DNA of 64,000 nucleotides from Prochlorococcus sp. AG-363-C02 (GTDB taxonomy: Bacteria > Cyanobacteriota > Cyanobacteriia > PCC-6307 > Cyanobiaceae). Below are positions 1-10,676 of the stretch, in pieces. The number at the start of each line of letters is the position of its first letter. Position 1 is the first letter of the stretch. Made by a program: the position numbers and the translations under genes. Location: positions 1-64,000 of the forward strand of contig QCFH01000005.1 of assembly GCA_003278345.1 (NCBI GenBank), read 5' to 3'. The notes beneath the pieces were generated by a model. That model did not search any database. It was not told the DNA's origin and worked only from the letters and a program-made list of their open reading frames with translations.

Positions 1-1379
1 GTTATATCTCCTGCACCCATAATTAAAATCAAATCATTTTCATTTGTATGATCACTTAAAATATTTTTTATTTCTGAAAAATCCTTAGAAATAATAATAG
101 GTTTATTTGGAAACTTTTCTAATATATTTTCTCTAAGCTTTGAGTTGCTGATTCCTTTAATTTTAGATTCTCCAGCACTATATATAGGTGCAAGTATGAT
201 AAAGTCGGCTGCTCCTAAGTTGTTTGCAAAATCATCCATCAAATCTTGGAGCCTGCTGTATCTATGTGGTTGAAATATAATAATTAATCGTTTTATTTTT
301 TCTTTTATGATATCTTCTTTCATTATTAAACGAGCCATTGATATCGTTTCTCTTATTTCAGTAGGATGATGAGCATAATCATCAACAATTTTCCTTCCAT
401 TCCATATTCCTTTGAATTCAAACCTTCTACTTGGTCTTTTTAAAAATGAAAGATTTTTATTTATATCAGAAAAACTAATTCCAGATAATCTAGAGGCTGC
501 TATAGCTAACAGGGTGTTATTAAGATTATGATTACCAGGTATATTAATTATTATACTATCAATTAAATTGCCTTTTTCATAATAATTAGCTTCGGTTTTA
601 TTTCCATCCATGCTTATTGGAATTGCAGCAAAATCTATGCCATTAGTTTTTACTGTAGAGCACCAATGTGCTTTTGCTGTAAGATATTTTTGTAGATTAG
701 GACAATCATAATTTGCAATTACATATTGAGAATTATTTGCAAATGTATTCATTGATTTTGTTAATGAATACATATCCTTGTAATGATTTGTATGATCCAG
801 CTCTAGATTAGTTATTACAGCTATATCCCCATTATACTTTATATGAGTTCCATCAGATTCATCAATCTCAGCAATTATAAATTTACTTTTTCCTAAATAT
901 GAATTGCTTTTGTAATGTGGAAGAATTCCTCCAATTATAACGGTTGGGTCTTCATCATTTTTTAAAAATAATGTTGATATGAAACTGCTAGTAGTTGTTT
1001 TTCCATGCGTTCCAGCAACTAAAATAGATTGATATTTCTTTATGAGAAAAGAAAGAATATCTGAACGATGTAATACTTCCAAATTATTTTTATAAGCTTC
1101 CTTTAATTCTGGATTATCTTTTGAAATAGCTGAAGAAATTACAATTACGAAATTTTCTTCATTTAAGTTTTGAAAAATTTGCGTTATATTGGATGATTTT
1201 TGATCATCAAAAATAGTTATACCTATACTTTTAAGCTTTTTCATGACATTATTTTTTCTTTTATCCGAACCAGAAATTGAGTAGCCTCTTTGCTTAAGAA
1301 TAAAAGCAATACCGGACATCCCAATTCCGCCAATCCCAATGAAGTGAAAATGTTGTTTCTTTTTTGAAGTGGTGATCAA
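1..1379 (-). CDS. murC: UDP-N-acetylmuramate--L-alanine ligase, partial (3' end beyond window)
   Basis: Reverse-strand translation from a TTG near 1379 gives (M)ITTSKKKQHFHFIGIGGIGMSGIAFILKQRGYSISGSDKRKN, the Mur ligase N-terminal motif; ORF runs off the window. Confidence 0.9.
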   Translation of the reverse strand, partial: MITTSKKKQHFHFIGIGGIGMSGIAFILKQRGYSISGSDKRKNNVMKKLKSIGITIFDDQKSSNITQIFQNLNEENFVIVISSAISKDNPELKEAYKNNLEVLHRSDILSFLIKKYQSILVAGTHGKTTTSSFISTLFLKNDEDPTVIIGGILPHYKSNSYLGKSKFIIAEIDESDGTHIKYNGDIAVITNLELDHTNHYKDMYSLTKSMNTFANNSQYVIANYDCPNLQKYLTAKAHWCSTVKTNGIDFAAIPISMDGNKTEANYYEKGNLIDSIIINIPGNHNLNNTLLAIAASRLSGISFSDINKNLSFLKRPSRRFEFKGIWNGRKIVDDYAHHPTEIRETISMARLIMKEDIIKEKIKRLIIIFQPHRYSRLQDLMDDFANNLGAADFIILAPIYSAGESKIKGISNSKLRENILEKFPNKPIIISKDFSEIKNILSDHTNENDLILIMGAGDI

Positions 1380-1565
1380 ATCGATTCTCTAGACGAATGA
1401 AGAATAACTCTGACCTTCAAAGTACGCTTAATTTTTGAATTTTTGAGTTTATGTTTAACGGTTTTATTGAGGTTTCAGACTTTTTTTCATGAAAAACCTC
1501 AAAAAATTTAGTAATTGCGCCACTTTTCTGTATGATCACAGGCCTTCTTGATTTTGTGTTTTAAA

Positions 1566-2588
1566 ATGACTTTGCGTGTTGCGATTAATGGATTCGGCCG
1601 GATTGGTCGCAACTTCATGAGGTGTTGGTTAAGTCGTGGTGCCAATACCGATCTCGAAGTTGTTGGAGTGAATGTAACTTCAGATCCTAAGACAAATGCT
1701 CATTTGCTCAAGTATGACTCAATTCTTGGTCAAATAAAGGATGCTCAAATTGATTACACTGATGACACCTTTATTATTAACGGTAAGGAAATAAAGTGTT
1801 TTTCTGACAGGAATCCAATGAATCTTCCATGGAAGGAGTGGGGGATAGACCTTGTGATTGAATCAACTGGTGTTTTCAATACTTTTGAAGGAGCTAGTAA
1901 GCATTTACAAGTAGGAGCAAAGAAAGTCATTCTTACAGCTCCTGGTAAGGGTGAAGGTGTGGGTACCTTTGTTGTTGGTGTAAACGCTGATCAATATCGT
2001 CATGATGATTATGACGTTTTGAGTAATGCAAGTTGTACAACTAATTGTCTTGCACCAATAGTCAAGGTTCTTGATCAGTCATTCGGAATAAATAAAGGCT
2101 TGATGACTACAATTCACAGTTATACAGGTGATCAGAGAATTCTTGATAACAGTCATAGAGATCTTAGAAGAGCTCGGGCAGCCGCAATGAATATTGTTCC
2201 TACATCTACTGGTGCTGCAAAGGCAGTGGCTTTGGTGTATCCAGAAATGAAAGGCAAATTAACTGGTATTGCGATGCGTGTTCCAACACCTAATGTTTCC
2301 GCAGTTGATTTGGTATTTGAGTCAGGACGTTCAATTACAGCAGATTCAATAAATGCAGCTCTTAAAACCGCTTCTGAGGGATCTATGAAGGGAATTATTA
2401 AATATGGAGATATACCTCTTGTATCAAGTGATTATGCTGGAACCAATGATTCAACAATAGTTGATACAGATTTAACCATGGCTATTGGAGATAACTTGGG
2501 TAAAGTTGTTGCTTGGTACGATAATGAGTGGGGTTACAGTCAAAGAGTGGTTGATTTAGCTGAAGTTGTGGCAAAAAATTGGAAGTAG
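1566..2588 (+). CDS. gap2: Glyceraldehyde-3-phosphate dehydrogenase (Gap2 type)
   Basis: [19 protein letters not shown]..., [12 protein letters not shown] active site, [17 protein letters not shown]; likely start is the internal ATG. Confidence 0.95.
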   Translation: MTLRVAINGFGRIGRNFMRCWLSRGANTDLEVVGVNVTSDPKTNAHLLKYDSILGQIKDAQIDYTDDTFIINGKEIKCFSDRNPMNLPWKEWGIDLVIESTGVFNTFEGASKHLQVGAKKVILTAPGKGEGVGTFVVGVNADQYRHDDYDVLSNASCTTNCLAPIVKVLDQSFGINKGLMTTIHSYTGDQRILDNSHRDLRRARAAAMNIVPTSTGAAKAVALVYPEMKGKLTGIAMRVPTPNVSAVDLVFESGRSITADSINAALKTASEGSMKGIIKYGDIPLVSSDYAGTNDSTIVDTDLTMAIGDNLGKVVAWYDNEWGYSQRVVDLAEVVAKNWK

Positions 2589-2607
2589 AAATTTAAAGCA
2601 AATTAAT

Positions 2608-3615
2608 TTAAAAGTGTCTAAAGGTTTCTTTGGAAACTCTATGAACTGGTTTTCCATCTGCCCAGAAAACCTCAGGAGGTCCTTCTTCTATTTTTCCTAT
2701 AGCTTTGCTGTCGGGTATTAAATTTAGCCATTCTTTGGCCCACTGAGGTGGAAGACTCACTACCAATTCAAAATCCTCACCGCCTTCTAGACACCATTCC
2801 ATCCATTGCTTTCCTTGTGGCCAGTGAGAATGCATAGGCAGTTCTTTTATATCAATAATTGCTTTGCAATTGCTACTATTGCAGATGCATTGGATTGCTT
2901 CTAATAATCCATCACTGCTGTCAGTTGCTGCTGCTCTCCAGAGCATATTTGAAGGTTTACAGCTTAATAGCTTTGATAGAGCATCTAGAGGCGGCATGGG
3001 CCGTTTGTGAGCCTGTATAGCACTTTGAATTAATAAATCATTTATTTTTATAGATTTAGTTAAAGGATCAGATAAGAGTAAACCCAGTCCTAATCGACTA
3101 AGGCCATGGTTTCCACTGGTAACTAAATAATCTCCAGGTCGAGCATTGGAGCGATGAAGATTTAAAGGACCTTGAGTGCCTATTGCAGTTATAGAAAGAA
3201 TCTTTTGATTTCCGCAGGAGCAGTCTCCTCCAAGTAATTTCCCACCAAATTTTTCTAAAGCACTATTTATTCCTGCATATGCAGCTTCCACCCAATCCCA
3301 CGATGTTGAAGAGGGTGCTACTAATCCAACTGTAATTCCTATAATTTTTTCTACACCACTGCAAGCAAGGTCCGATAAATTAATTGCGACTGCTTTCCAA
3401 CCAGCATCTTCTGGAGATAATGTTTCTTCACGAAAGTGAATGTCTTCCACAATAAGATCAGTATTAATTATTAAATTTTTACCGTAAGTATTAATTAAGG
3501 CTGTGTCGTCATCTATTTGTCCAATACTCATATATTTTTTAAGGCGATTTAAAATTTCCTTTTCGCCAATATTTGCAAGCGATTCGACTAATTTGTTTGC
3601 TTTAGGCATGTGCAA
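2608..3615 (-). CDS. thiL: Thiamine-monophosphate kinase
   Basis: DDTALI, VAINLSDLACSG, GGDCSCG, DSSDGL, LEGGEDFELV motifs. Confidence 0.9.
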   Translation of the reverse strand: MHMPKANKLVESLANIGEKEILNRLKKYMSIGQIDDDTALINTYGKNLIINTDLIVEDIHFREETLSPEDAGWKAVAINLSDLACSGVEKIIGITVGLVAPSSTSWDWVEAAYAGINSALEKFGGKLLGGDCSCGNQKILSITAIGTQGPLNLHRSNARPGDYLVTSGNHGLSRLGLGLLLSDPLTKSIKINDLLIQSAIQAHKRPMPPLDALSKLLSCKPSNMLWRAAATDSSDGLLEAIQCICNSSNCKAIIDIKELPMHSHWPQGKQWMEWCLEGGEDFELVVSLPPQWAKEWLNLIPDSKAIGKIEEGPPEVFWADGKPVHRVSKETFRHF

Positions 3616-4681
3616 GTAATTTATCTAAACCCTGAGTGACTTTTATGGAAATTATTTGATCGTTTACTCCTAAATTGTTAAGTATTTCTTCTCCTTCAAC
3701 TACATATCCAAAAGCTGCATTATTGCCATCAATTAAATTTCTTCCTGCTGGATTTAATTCTGCTTCATACAGAAAAAAGAAAAATTGAGATGATCCATCA
3801 TCAAGTGCTTCTCCAGAATGAGCCCAACCAAGAGTTCCAAGAGTTGCAAATGGTAAGACTGGTGTCTCTGTATAAAGACCAGCTTCTTCAAATGTTTGAT
3901 TGTAAAGAGTTTCTTCTCTATTAGGAACTCTTATTTCAAGAGGAATATGCCGCTCATTTTTTGTCTCTGGATCTACATACCCTATTGCTGATCCCTTAGG
4001 GTCCCCAGTCTGTAGTACAAAGAATTCTTCAGCCCTATTCATAGGCAGTCCATCATAAAATCCTTTATTGGCTAAATCGATAAATGATCCTGCTGTTAGG
4101 GGAGCATTAAATCCATCTATTACAGCGTAGAGAGTTCCCTTACTGGTTTTAATATCTACATTCGCTCTACCTAGAAGGCGCGGAAGATCATCAAATTCAT
4201 TGGGGATTTTATGGGGGAATTTTTCAGGCAAAATTAGTGCCTCTATTTCTCCAATTTCTTTAAGGGCTTTCCGGCGAATTTCTATGAATCTATTTTTATT
4301 TTTATTGCTTGATGCTTCGTTAAGGTTTGTTAGATCTGTTTTTAGTTCTGAGATAATTTGCTCACCCTTTTTCTTATCTTCCAAAGGTATAGCTTGTATT
4401 ATTTCATTTTTCTGTGTGTTGACCAAAAATAGGCTTCTTGAAGAAGCTTGATTAATGGCAGGCCATCTATTTCCTCTTATAAGGTCACTAGTATCTTCAA
4501 GAGTGTGTTGAATTTCTCTTATTTGTCTTTGATCTATAGGAAGAGAATTCCTTAGAATTGCATAAGGATCTTTAACCCTATTTCCTGTCGGAAGAGCTGC
4601 TTCAGCAGGCTCTAAATAGACAAAAACGTTTGCAATAGAAAACAGTGTTAAGAGAATTAGGAAGAGAAATTTTTTTGTCAT
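3602..4681 (-). CDS. Cyclophilin-type peptidyl-prolyl cis-trans isomerase, secreted
   Basis: Signal peptide; cyclophilin core [40 protein letters not shown]. Confidence 0.85.
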   Translation of the reverse strand: MTKKFLFLILLTLFSIANVFVYLEPAEAALPTGNRVKDPYAILRNSLPIDQRQIREIQHTLEDTSDLIRGNRWPAINQASSRSLFLVNTQKNEIIQAIPLEDKKKGEQIISELKTDLTNLNEASSNKNKNRFIEIRRKALKEIGEIEALILPEKFPHKIPNEFDDLPRLLGRANVDIKTSKGTLYAVIDGFNAPLTAGSFIDLANKGFYDGLPMNRAEEFFVLQTGDPKGSAIGYVDPETKNERHIPLEIRVPNREETLYNQTFEEAGLYTETPVLPFATLGTLGWAHSGEALDDGSSQFFFFLYEAELNPAGRNLIDGNNAAFGYVVEGEEILNNLGVNDQIISIKVTQGLDKLLAHA

Positions 4682-4744
4682 GTGATTTTCAACTCATGCA
4701 TAACTTTGGCACAGTCTTATGATCGCGTGGTATGTTCAGCGGAA

Positions 4745-5305
4745 ATGATTTCAAGTAACGACTTCCGTACTGGTACCACTATTGAGTTAGATGGTTCTGT
4801 GTGGCGGGTAATAGAATTCTTACATGTTAAACCTGGTAAGGGTTCTGCATTTGTTCGTACTAAATTAAAAGGAGTACAGACTGGGAGTGTTGTAGAAAAA
4901 ACTTTTCGAGCTGGAGAAATGGTGCCCCAAGCTTTACTTGAAAAAGCTACACTTCAACATACATACATGGAATCAGGGGATTATGTATTTATGGATATGA
5001 GTAGTTATGAAGAAACAAGACTTACTGCTCAACAAATTGGTGAAAGCAGGAAATATCTGAAAGAGGGTATGGAAGTAAATGTTGTGTCATGGAATGACAA
5101 ACCACTTGAGGTAGAGTTACCAAATTCTGTTGTACTTGAGATAAAAGAAACTGATCCTGGAGTTAAGGGAGATACTGCAACAGGAGGTACAAAACCGGCG
5201 ATTCTTGAAACTGGTGCACAAATTATGGTTCCCTTATTTATTTCAGTAGGTGAGAAGATCAAAGTTGATACCCGCAATGATAGTTATCTAGGTCGGGAGA
5301 ACTAA
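4745..5305 (+). CDS. efp: Translation elongation factor P
   Basis: [42 protein letters not shown]; start assigned to internal ATG. Confidence 0.95.
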   Translation: MISSNDFRTGTTIELDGSVWRVIEFLHVKPGKGSAFVRTKLKGVQTGSVVEKTFRAGEMVPQALLEKATLQHTYMESGDYVFMDMSSYEETRLTAQQIGESRKYLKEGMEVNVVSWNDKPLEVELPNSVVLEIKETDPGVKGDTATGGTKPAILETGAQIMVPLFISVGEKIKVDTRNDSYLGREN

Positions 5306-5310
5306 TACAA

Positions 5311-5814
5311 ATGAATCTTGATCACAAACAACTTGATCATCTTTTGGCTACTTTGGCCGATAGTGATATTCAAGAATTCTGTTTAGAGGGAAAGGATTTC
5401 CGACTGGAAATCAAGAGAAATTTGCCTTCTCCCTCAGGTCCAACTTTAGTAAATGTGCCTTCTGCTTCTAATGAAATAGCACAAGTTGTTGTACCACCTG
5501 TAGCAGCAGCATCTGCTCCAGTTAATGATTCTTTAGGAACTCCTCCTCCAGCGGCTGCATCTACAAAGGGAGAATTTATTGAGATTACGGCTCCTATGGT
5601 TGGTACTTTTTATAGAGCTCCTGCACCAGGAGAGCCTGTTTTTGTAGAAGTGGGGTCTAGAATTTCTGTTGGCCAAACGGTATGCATTTTAGAAGCGATG
5701 AAATTAATGAATGAATTGGAATCAGAATTAAGTGGCGAAGTAGTTGAAATTCTTGTGGAAAATGGAACTCCAGTTGAATTTGGTCAGCCTTTAATAAAAG
5801 TTAGACCTGCTTAG
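5311..5814 (+). CDS. accB: Acetyl-CoA carboxylase biotin carboxyl carrier protein
   Basis: Biotinyl domain with CILEAMKLMNELES. Confidence 0.95.
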   Translation: MNLDHKQLDHLLATLADSDIQEFCLEGKDFRLEIKRNLPSPSGPTLVNVPSASNEIAQVVVPPVAAASAPVNDSLGTPPPAAASTKGEFIEITAPMVGTFYRAPAPGEPVFVEVGSRISVGQTVCILEAMKLMNELESELSGEVVEILVENGTPVEFGQPLIKVRPA

Positions 5815-6842
5815 TTTGTTATTGATAGTTCCCAGGCTGTTTTAATGGCAGAAAGCATACTCTCTGGCTTTGCTATTCCTTTACCTGCAATATCTAAACC
5901 AGTTCCATGATCTGGTGAAGTTCTTAAAAATGGCAATCCTAGAGTCGTATTTACTGCATGATCAAATGCAATAATTTTGATTGGAATTAAACCTTGATCA
6001 TGATAGAGAGCAAGAATTCCATCAGGGCAAATTACCTTTTCATTTTCTTGCCAAGCTTTTCCCGCTGAAATCCAGCAAGTATCTGGAGGCATAGGTCCAT
6101 TTAGTGTTATATCTGGATTTTCTTTTCTCCAAGTGTTTAAGGTTGGTATTAACCATTGAATTTCTTCGCACCCTAGATTCCCATTCTCTCCTGCATGTGG
6201 ATTTAGTCCTGCTATAGACAACTCTGGCACGGTTTTAAATTTTCTACAAAAAGCTAATAAAGTATCCAATTTTTCTTTTATCAACTCTGGGGAAAGAGCA
6301 TCAGGAATATCAGAAAAAGGAATGTGAGTTGTTGCTAAAAGAGTATTCAGCCTCCAATTATTATGTGGTGATTTTGCTGTAAATAGCATTGAAGGACTTC
6401 GGACGCTAGATAATTCAGCCAATCTTTCTGTTTGACCTGGATAACAGTATCCAGCAGAATGCCAAGCGAATTTTGCAATTGGAGCAGTAACTAAAGCTCT
6501 CCCATTTTTTTCAAGAACAATTTCTGCAGCTCTTGTTAACCAATTAAATGAAGCTGACCCTGTTTTTTTATTAGCTTCTCCTTCTTTAATCTCATCATCC
6601 AAGGGAATGTCCTCAAAATCTAGCTTGGATGGATTGGCTAAAGGTTTTACACCCTGAGATTTCAATTTGGAAAAAATAACTTCCACATTTTGTTTACAGC
6701 CAACTAGTAAAGGATGCATATCCTTAGGTAAGTCATCATTTCCTAGTGCTTTTAGCGTTACTTCAATTCCTATCCCTGCTGGGTCACCCAACGCTATAAC
6801 AACGCGGTTTTTTGCTTCAACGTGTGTATCTGTATTTTTCAT
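5811..6842 (-). CDS. pdxA: 4-hydroxythreonine-4-phosphate dehydrogenase
   Basis: GDPAGIGIEVTLKAL, GLNPHAGENG, ALYHDQGLIPIK, TSPDHGTGLDIAGKG. Confidence 0.93.
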   Translation of the reverse strand: MKNTDTHVEAKNRVVIALGDPAGIGIEVTLKALGNDDLPKDMHPLLVGCKQNVEVIFSKLKSQGVKPLANPSKLDFEDIPLDDEIKEGEANKKTGSASFNWLTRAAEIVLEKNGRALVTAPIAKFAWHSAGYCYPGQTERLAELSSVRSPSMLFTAKSPHNNWRLNTLLATTHIPFSDIPDALSPELIKEKLDTLLAFCRKFKTVPELSIAGLNPHAGENGNLGCEEIQWLIPTLNTWRKENPDITLNGPMPPDTCWISAGKAWQENEKVICPDGILALYHDQGLIPIKIIAFDHAVNTTLGLPFLRTSPDHGTGLDIAGKGIAKPESMLSAIKTAWELSITN

Positions 6843-7053
6843 GTTTCGCTTACTTTTTTTAATTTTGCTTAGTTACAGTATCGCCAGTGGAATGCGAGAT
6901 GGGTGGTTGATTATTAAGTGGAGTCGCTTCTTTCATACGATTGGTTTTACTAAAGTTGATCCCAATAAACCTATGAACTGGTCAGAGTTTATTATTAACA
7001 ATTTAGATAGAGATTCATTTAATGAATCAAAGGATAAATCATTAGCTGAATGA
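6841..7053 (+). CDS. Small conserved-type hypothetical protein
   Basis: ATG at 6841 divergent from pdxA: MFRLLFLILLSYSIASGMRDGWLIIKWSRFFHTIGF... Confidence 0.6.
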   Translation: MFRLLFLILLSYSIASGMRDGWLIIKWSRFFHTIGFTKVDPNKPMNWSEFIINNLDRDSFNESKDKSLAE

Positions 7054-7935
7054 TTTAAAGCAATCATTAAGACCAGATTTATAGTCAGAATGAATTAGAT
7101 TATAACCTAATATATTGCATAGAGTTGTATTACTTACCTTTCTATTCTCTTGCCAAAATGAACGTGCTATAGGACTCATATTTTTAGTTGCAATTTCAAA
7201 GGATTCAATACGAGGTAGAGGAATTTTTAATAGATTTGCCGCGTAAGTTAATACTTCAACATTATTAGCAGGATTATCATCAGCTATGTTAATAATTTTA
7301 GGGGTAATGCCATCAGAGAATAAATTTATAAGATGTATAATTGATCCCGCAATATCATCAATATGAATTCTAGAAAATACTTGCCCTGGCTTATGCACCA
7401 TAGTGTTTTTATTTTTTTTAATTGCTTCTAAGGCAGATCTTCCTGGACCATATATTCCTGGTAATCTTAATATTTGTAGTGGTAAGTTTAGGGATTGCCA
7501 TTCTCTCTCACAAGATAAACGTCTAATACTTCTTTCTTGTGTTGGGCAAGTAATGCTATTTTCATTTACCCATTCCCCTTTATAGTCCCCATATACTCCT
7601 GTAGTAGATAAATAACCCACCCATTTTAGAGGAATTTTTTTTAATATTTTTCCAAATCTATATATAACAGGATCTTGTCCAAGTTTATTAGGAGGAATGC
7701 AACTAATTATATGAGTAACATCATCAAAAATTGTTTCGGATATTAAAGCTTTATTTTCACTATCAAATTCAAAATCCGCCCCAATATTTTTTATATTTCT
7801 ACGACTACAAAGGACCTTTGCTCCTAGGGCTCTAGCAACTTTCGCAATGTGTTGACCGCTATAGCCGCCCCCAAAGATAAGAATCTTTGTTCTTGACGGT
7901 AACGATTTGGAAGACTTGACAACTTCTTCTAGCAT
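7042..7935 (-). CDS. NAD-dependent epimerase/dehydratase family protein
   Basis: Rossmann motif IFGGGYSGQHIAKVARALG, STTGVYGD, RLPGIYGPG. Confidence 0.8.
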   Translation of the reverse strand: MLEEVVKSSKSLPSRTKILIFGGGYSGQHIAKVARALGAKVLCSRRNIKNIGADFEFDSENKALISETIFDDVTHIISCIPPNKLGQDPVIYRFGKILKKIPLKWVGYLSTTGVYGDYKGEWVNENSITCPTQERSIRRLSCEREWQSLNLPLQILRLPGIYGPGRSALEAIKKNKNTMVHKPGQVFSRIHIDDIAGSIIHLINLFSDGITPKIINIADDNPANNVEVLTYAANLLKIPLPRIESFEIATKNMSPIARSFWQENRKVSNTTLCNILGYNLIHSDYKSGLNDCFKSFS

Positions 7936-8188
7936 GAGTACAAATGTATTACTGAATGTTTTTTCAATGAATAGTTTTTCTTCTCGGGCTTTTGTATCTA
8001 CTGATGATTACAGTAGCCAAGTTTCTAAAAACAATTGTGACATAGAAGAACGAAGTCGATTCCAATTTATTGTAGGAATGATGATTTTTTGTATGGGATT
8101 AGCGGTTTTCTTTGCTCCTGAGCAGCCTAAGCAATACGCTTCTATTTGTGAGAAATATAATACAGTCAATGCTTGCCAAGTTTGGTAA
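7934..8188 (+). CDS. Small hypothetical protein with one TM segment
   Basis: ORF MSTNVLLNVFSMNSF...RSRFQFIVGMMIFCMGLAVFFAPEQPKQYASICEKYNTVNACQVW. Confidence 0.6.
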   Translation: MSTNVLLNVFSMNSFSSRAFVSTDDYSSQVSKNNCDIEERSRFQFIVGMMIFCMGLAVFFAPEQPKQYASICEKYNTVNACQVW

Positions 8189-8191
8189 TTC

Positions 8192-8605
8192 TCAGGCTGC
8201 TTTTACGTCAAAATCATTATTTTTTGAATGTTTATCTAAATTTCCATCTCTTGAATTATTCTTTGGCTTTGCCCACTGTAGCAATCTTATTCCTAGCCTA
8301 AGATCTCCTTCTATCCAAGCTCGTATTGCCATTGCTCTTCTTGGGTCATAAAAACGTTGATTTCTATACCAGAAAAATACTTCTGAGTCTGATTTGCTGC
8401 CATTGCAAGATAAGCATGCAGGTACGCAATTATTAGTAATACTCACACCTCCTTTACTCAGTGGATTTATATGGTCTATTGATTCGGATTTTTTGCCACA
8501 ATATATGCACGATTGACCTGTAAACTTATGAAGTGATTTCCTCCAACGTCTGTCTTGTAACTTTGGGCACAAATCTTCTAAGAAAACCGCATCCCTGTTA
8601 TGCAT
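8192..8605 (-). CDS. HNH endonuclease
   Basis: CIYCGKKSESIDHINPLSKGGVSITNNCVPACLSCNGSKSD. Confidence 0.85.
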   Translation of the reverse strand: MHNRDAVFLEDLCPKLQDRRWRKSLHKFTGQSCIYCGKKSESIDHINPLSKGGVSITNNCVPACLSCNGSKSDSEVFFWYRNQRFYDPRRAMAIRAWIEGDLRLGIRLLQWAKPKNNSRDGNLDKHSKNNDFDVKAA

Positions 8606-8725
8606 TAGAGATATTTATTTAATAATATTCTGCCTTATTTGACTGTTGAGTCAACTTTATAATCGATGCAACTGATGAAAATTATTTAACAAAATTAATT
8701 CAAGCAAATTTTTTTGAGACATTTT

Positions 8726-9124
8726 TTAGTAGCTATACCTATCTTCTATATACTCTTCTGTTTCGTTTTCTTTATCTGAGTTACTATCGCTTGGAATCAT
8801 ATCTTCAGGCTTAGGTTTGGGATAAAGATCGCCAAGAAATTGAATGCAATCATCGTATTTTTCAGTATTTCCAACAACTTGCTGAACAATAATTGTTGCC
8901 GCTTGTTTCGGTGAAATTTTAAACAACCCTCCTCTTTCATTTTTTAGAGATGTATAGGCTGCTTGCCAGCTGGCTTCATGTGTATTTCCACCGTTTCTCA
9001 TCACACAGTAAATATCAACTGCTTGAGAACCAGCTTTAGCTGTTTCACCTCCAACGACAGATGCTATTGTCAGAACTCCTATTGATAATGGAAGTAAAAT
9101 GAGATTCTTTTGTCGACGCATCAC
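8726..9124 (-). CDS. Hypothetical secreted protein
   Basis: N-terminal signal peptide MMRRQKNLILLPLSIGVLTIASVVGGETAKA. Confidence 0.6.
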   Translation of the reverse strand: MMRRQKNLILLPLSIGVLTIASVVGGETAKAGSQAVDIYCVMRNGGNTHEASWQAAYTSLKNERGGLFKISPKQAATIIVQQVVGNTEKYDDCIQFLGDLYPKPKPEDMIPSDSNSDKENETEEYIEDRYSY

Positions 9125-9450
9125 TTAATTGAGACCTTTCTAATTTAAGATATCTATATGTTTTGGAATGTCTAGTTTAATTTCTTTATTTAATTACGCT
9201 TGGTTCACAGGCGCTTCTATAAAAAATACAATTTTTGTAAAATAAAATTAATTTCTAAAGAAAACCAGCTTCTATTTTAGCTTTATCTGAATTTGAAAGA
9301 ATCTAATTTTAACTCATATACCTTTATAAGAATTTAATATATTTAATAAGAGGAATTTATAACATTAAATATCTTATTCTAAATTATATTTTATCAAATA
9401 ATTTATTATTCAATGACCAATATTTAACTTGCTCATATATATTTAATATT

Positions 9451-10602
9451 TTAGTTATTTATTAATATTTTTGTAGCTGCAGCAACTCCTGTTCCAAGGG
9501 GTTTATTTAAAACTCCCATGTGATCTAGAGATGCTTCTAAGGCCGCTATAACAGTAATAATATCTCTATCATTAATGAATCCTAGATGACCTATACGAAA
9601 TACCTTTCCTTTTAAATGGTCTTGACCACCAGCAATTAATATATCGAATTTATTTTTTATATACTTTCTTATTTCCTCAGCATTTATGTCATTATTTGGA
9701 ATCACAGAAGTAATTGAGGGACTACCATAACCCTCTTTTGCAAATAATGTTAAACCGATGGCATTAACTGCTTCTTGAATGGCTTGCATATGTCTATTAT
9801 GTCTTTTGAAAATTGCTTCTAGCCCTTCTTCTTTCATTATTTTTAGGGCTTCTTCAAGAGCAAAATATAAATTGACTCCTGGTGTATAGGGATTGCTATT
9901 TTTATCAGCAGCTTTTTTATATGATCTAAGATCTAAGTAGAATTTTGGCAAGTCAGATCTTTCATTTGCTTCCCAAGCCTTTTGACTCATTGCAACGAAG
10001 CTTAGTCCTGGTGGCATCCTGTAACCTTTTTGAGATCCTGAAGCAATAACATCAATACTCCATTCATCCATTGGCACATTGCAAGCGCCAATACTTGTTA
10101 CACAGTCAGCGATCATTATTGCATTTTCATGAGATTTAACCAACTTACTAATTGCTTCTAGATTATTAATGACACCTGTAGATGTTTCTGAATGAGTAAT
10201 TATTACAGCTCTTATGTCTTTATCTTTATTGAGAAGATTTTTAAAAGATTCCGGATCTAATGGTTCTCCCCACTTTGCTTTTACAGTTGTTACATTTAGT
10301 CCATAGGCCTTAGCAACTTTTACCCATCGCTCACCAAACTTTCCATTTTCACCGCAAATAACTTTATCTCCTTTACTGAGTGTATTAATTATTCCAGCTT
10401 CCATTGCTGCAGTACCACTGCCAGTAATTGTGAGTACATCTCCTTTTGTTTGATGCAGCCATTTAAGAAGATTTGTTGTACTTTTTACTATCTCTTGGAA
10501 TTCTGGACTTCTATGACCAATGGGATGTTTCCCTAGTGCTTTTAGGACTCTTTCCGGCACAGGTGTTGGTCCCGGGATCATCAAAGTAAGCTTTTCTTTC
10601 AT
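9451..10602 (-). CDS. Class V aminotransferase, alanine/serine--glyoxylate type
   Basis: MIPGPTPVPERVLKALGKHPIGHRSPEF, TGSGTAAMEA, ASGSQKGYRMPPG. Confidence 0.88.
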   Translation of the reverse strand: MKEKLTLMIPGPTPVPERVLKALGKHPIGHRSPEFQEIVKSTTNLLKWLHQTKGDVLTITGSGTAAMEAGIINTLSKGDKVICGENGKFGERWVKVAKAYGLNVTTVKAKWGEPLDPESFKNLLNKDKDIRAVIITHSETSTGVINNLEAISKLVKSHENAIMIADCVTSIGACNVPMDEWSIDVIASGSQKGYRMPPGLSFVAMSQKAWEANERSDLPKFYLDLRSYKKAADKNSNPYTPGVNLYFALEEALKIMKEEGLEAIFKRHNRHMQAIQEAVNAIGLTLFAKEGYGSPSITSVIPNNDINAEEIRKYIKNKFDILIAGGQDHLKGKVFRIGHLGFINDRDIITVIAALEASLDHMGVLNKPLGTGVAAATKILINN

Positions 10603-10676
10603 GAACTGATTATCTATAAAATGTATTTTAAAAAACTATCAAGCAAATTTGGCTTGTTTTTTATTCTTTTGTTGAT

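Noticed and set aside
8192-8605. HNH endonuclease as a homing or defence element
   Set aside because: No intron, intein or methyltransferase context; sits alone among housekeeping genes.
9125-9450. AT-rich 326-bp spacer as a regulatory RNA
   Set aside because: No convincing hairpin-terminator or conserved motif identified.
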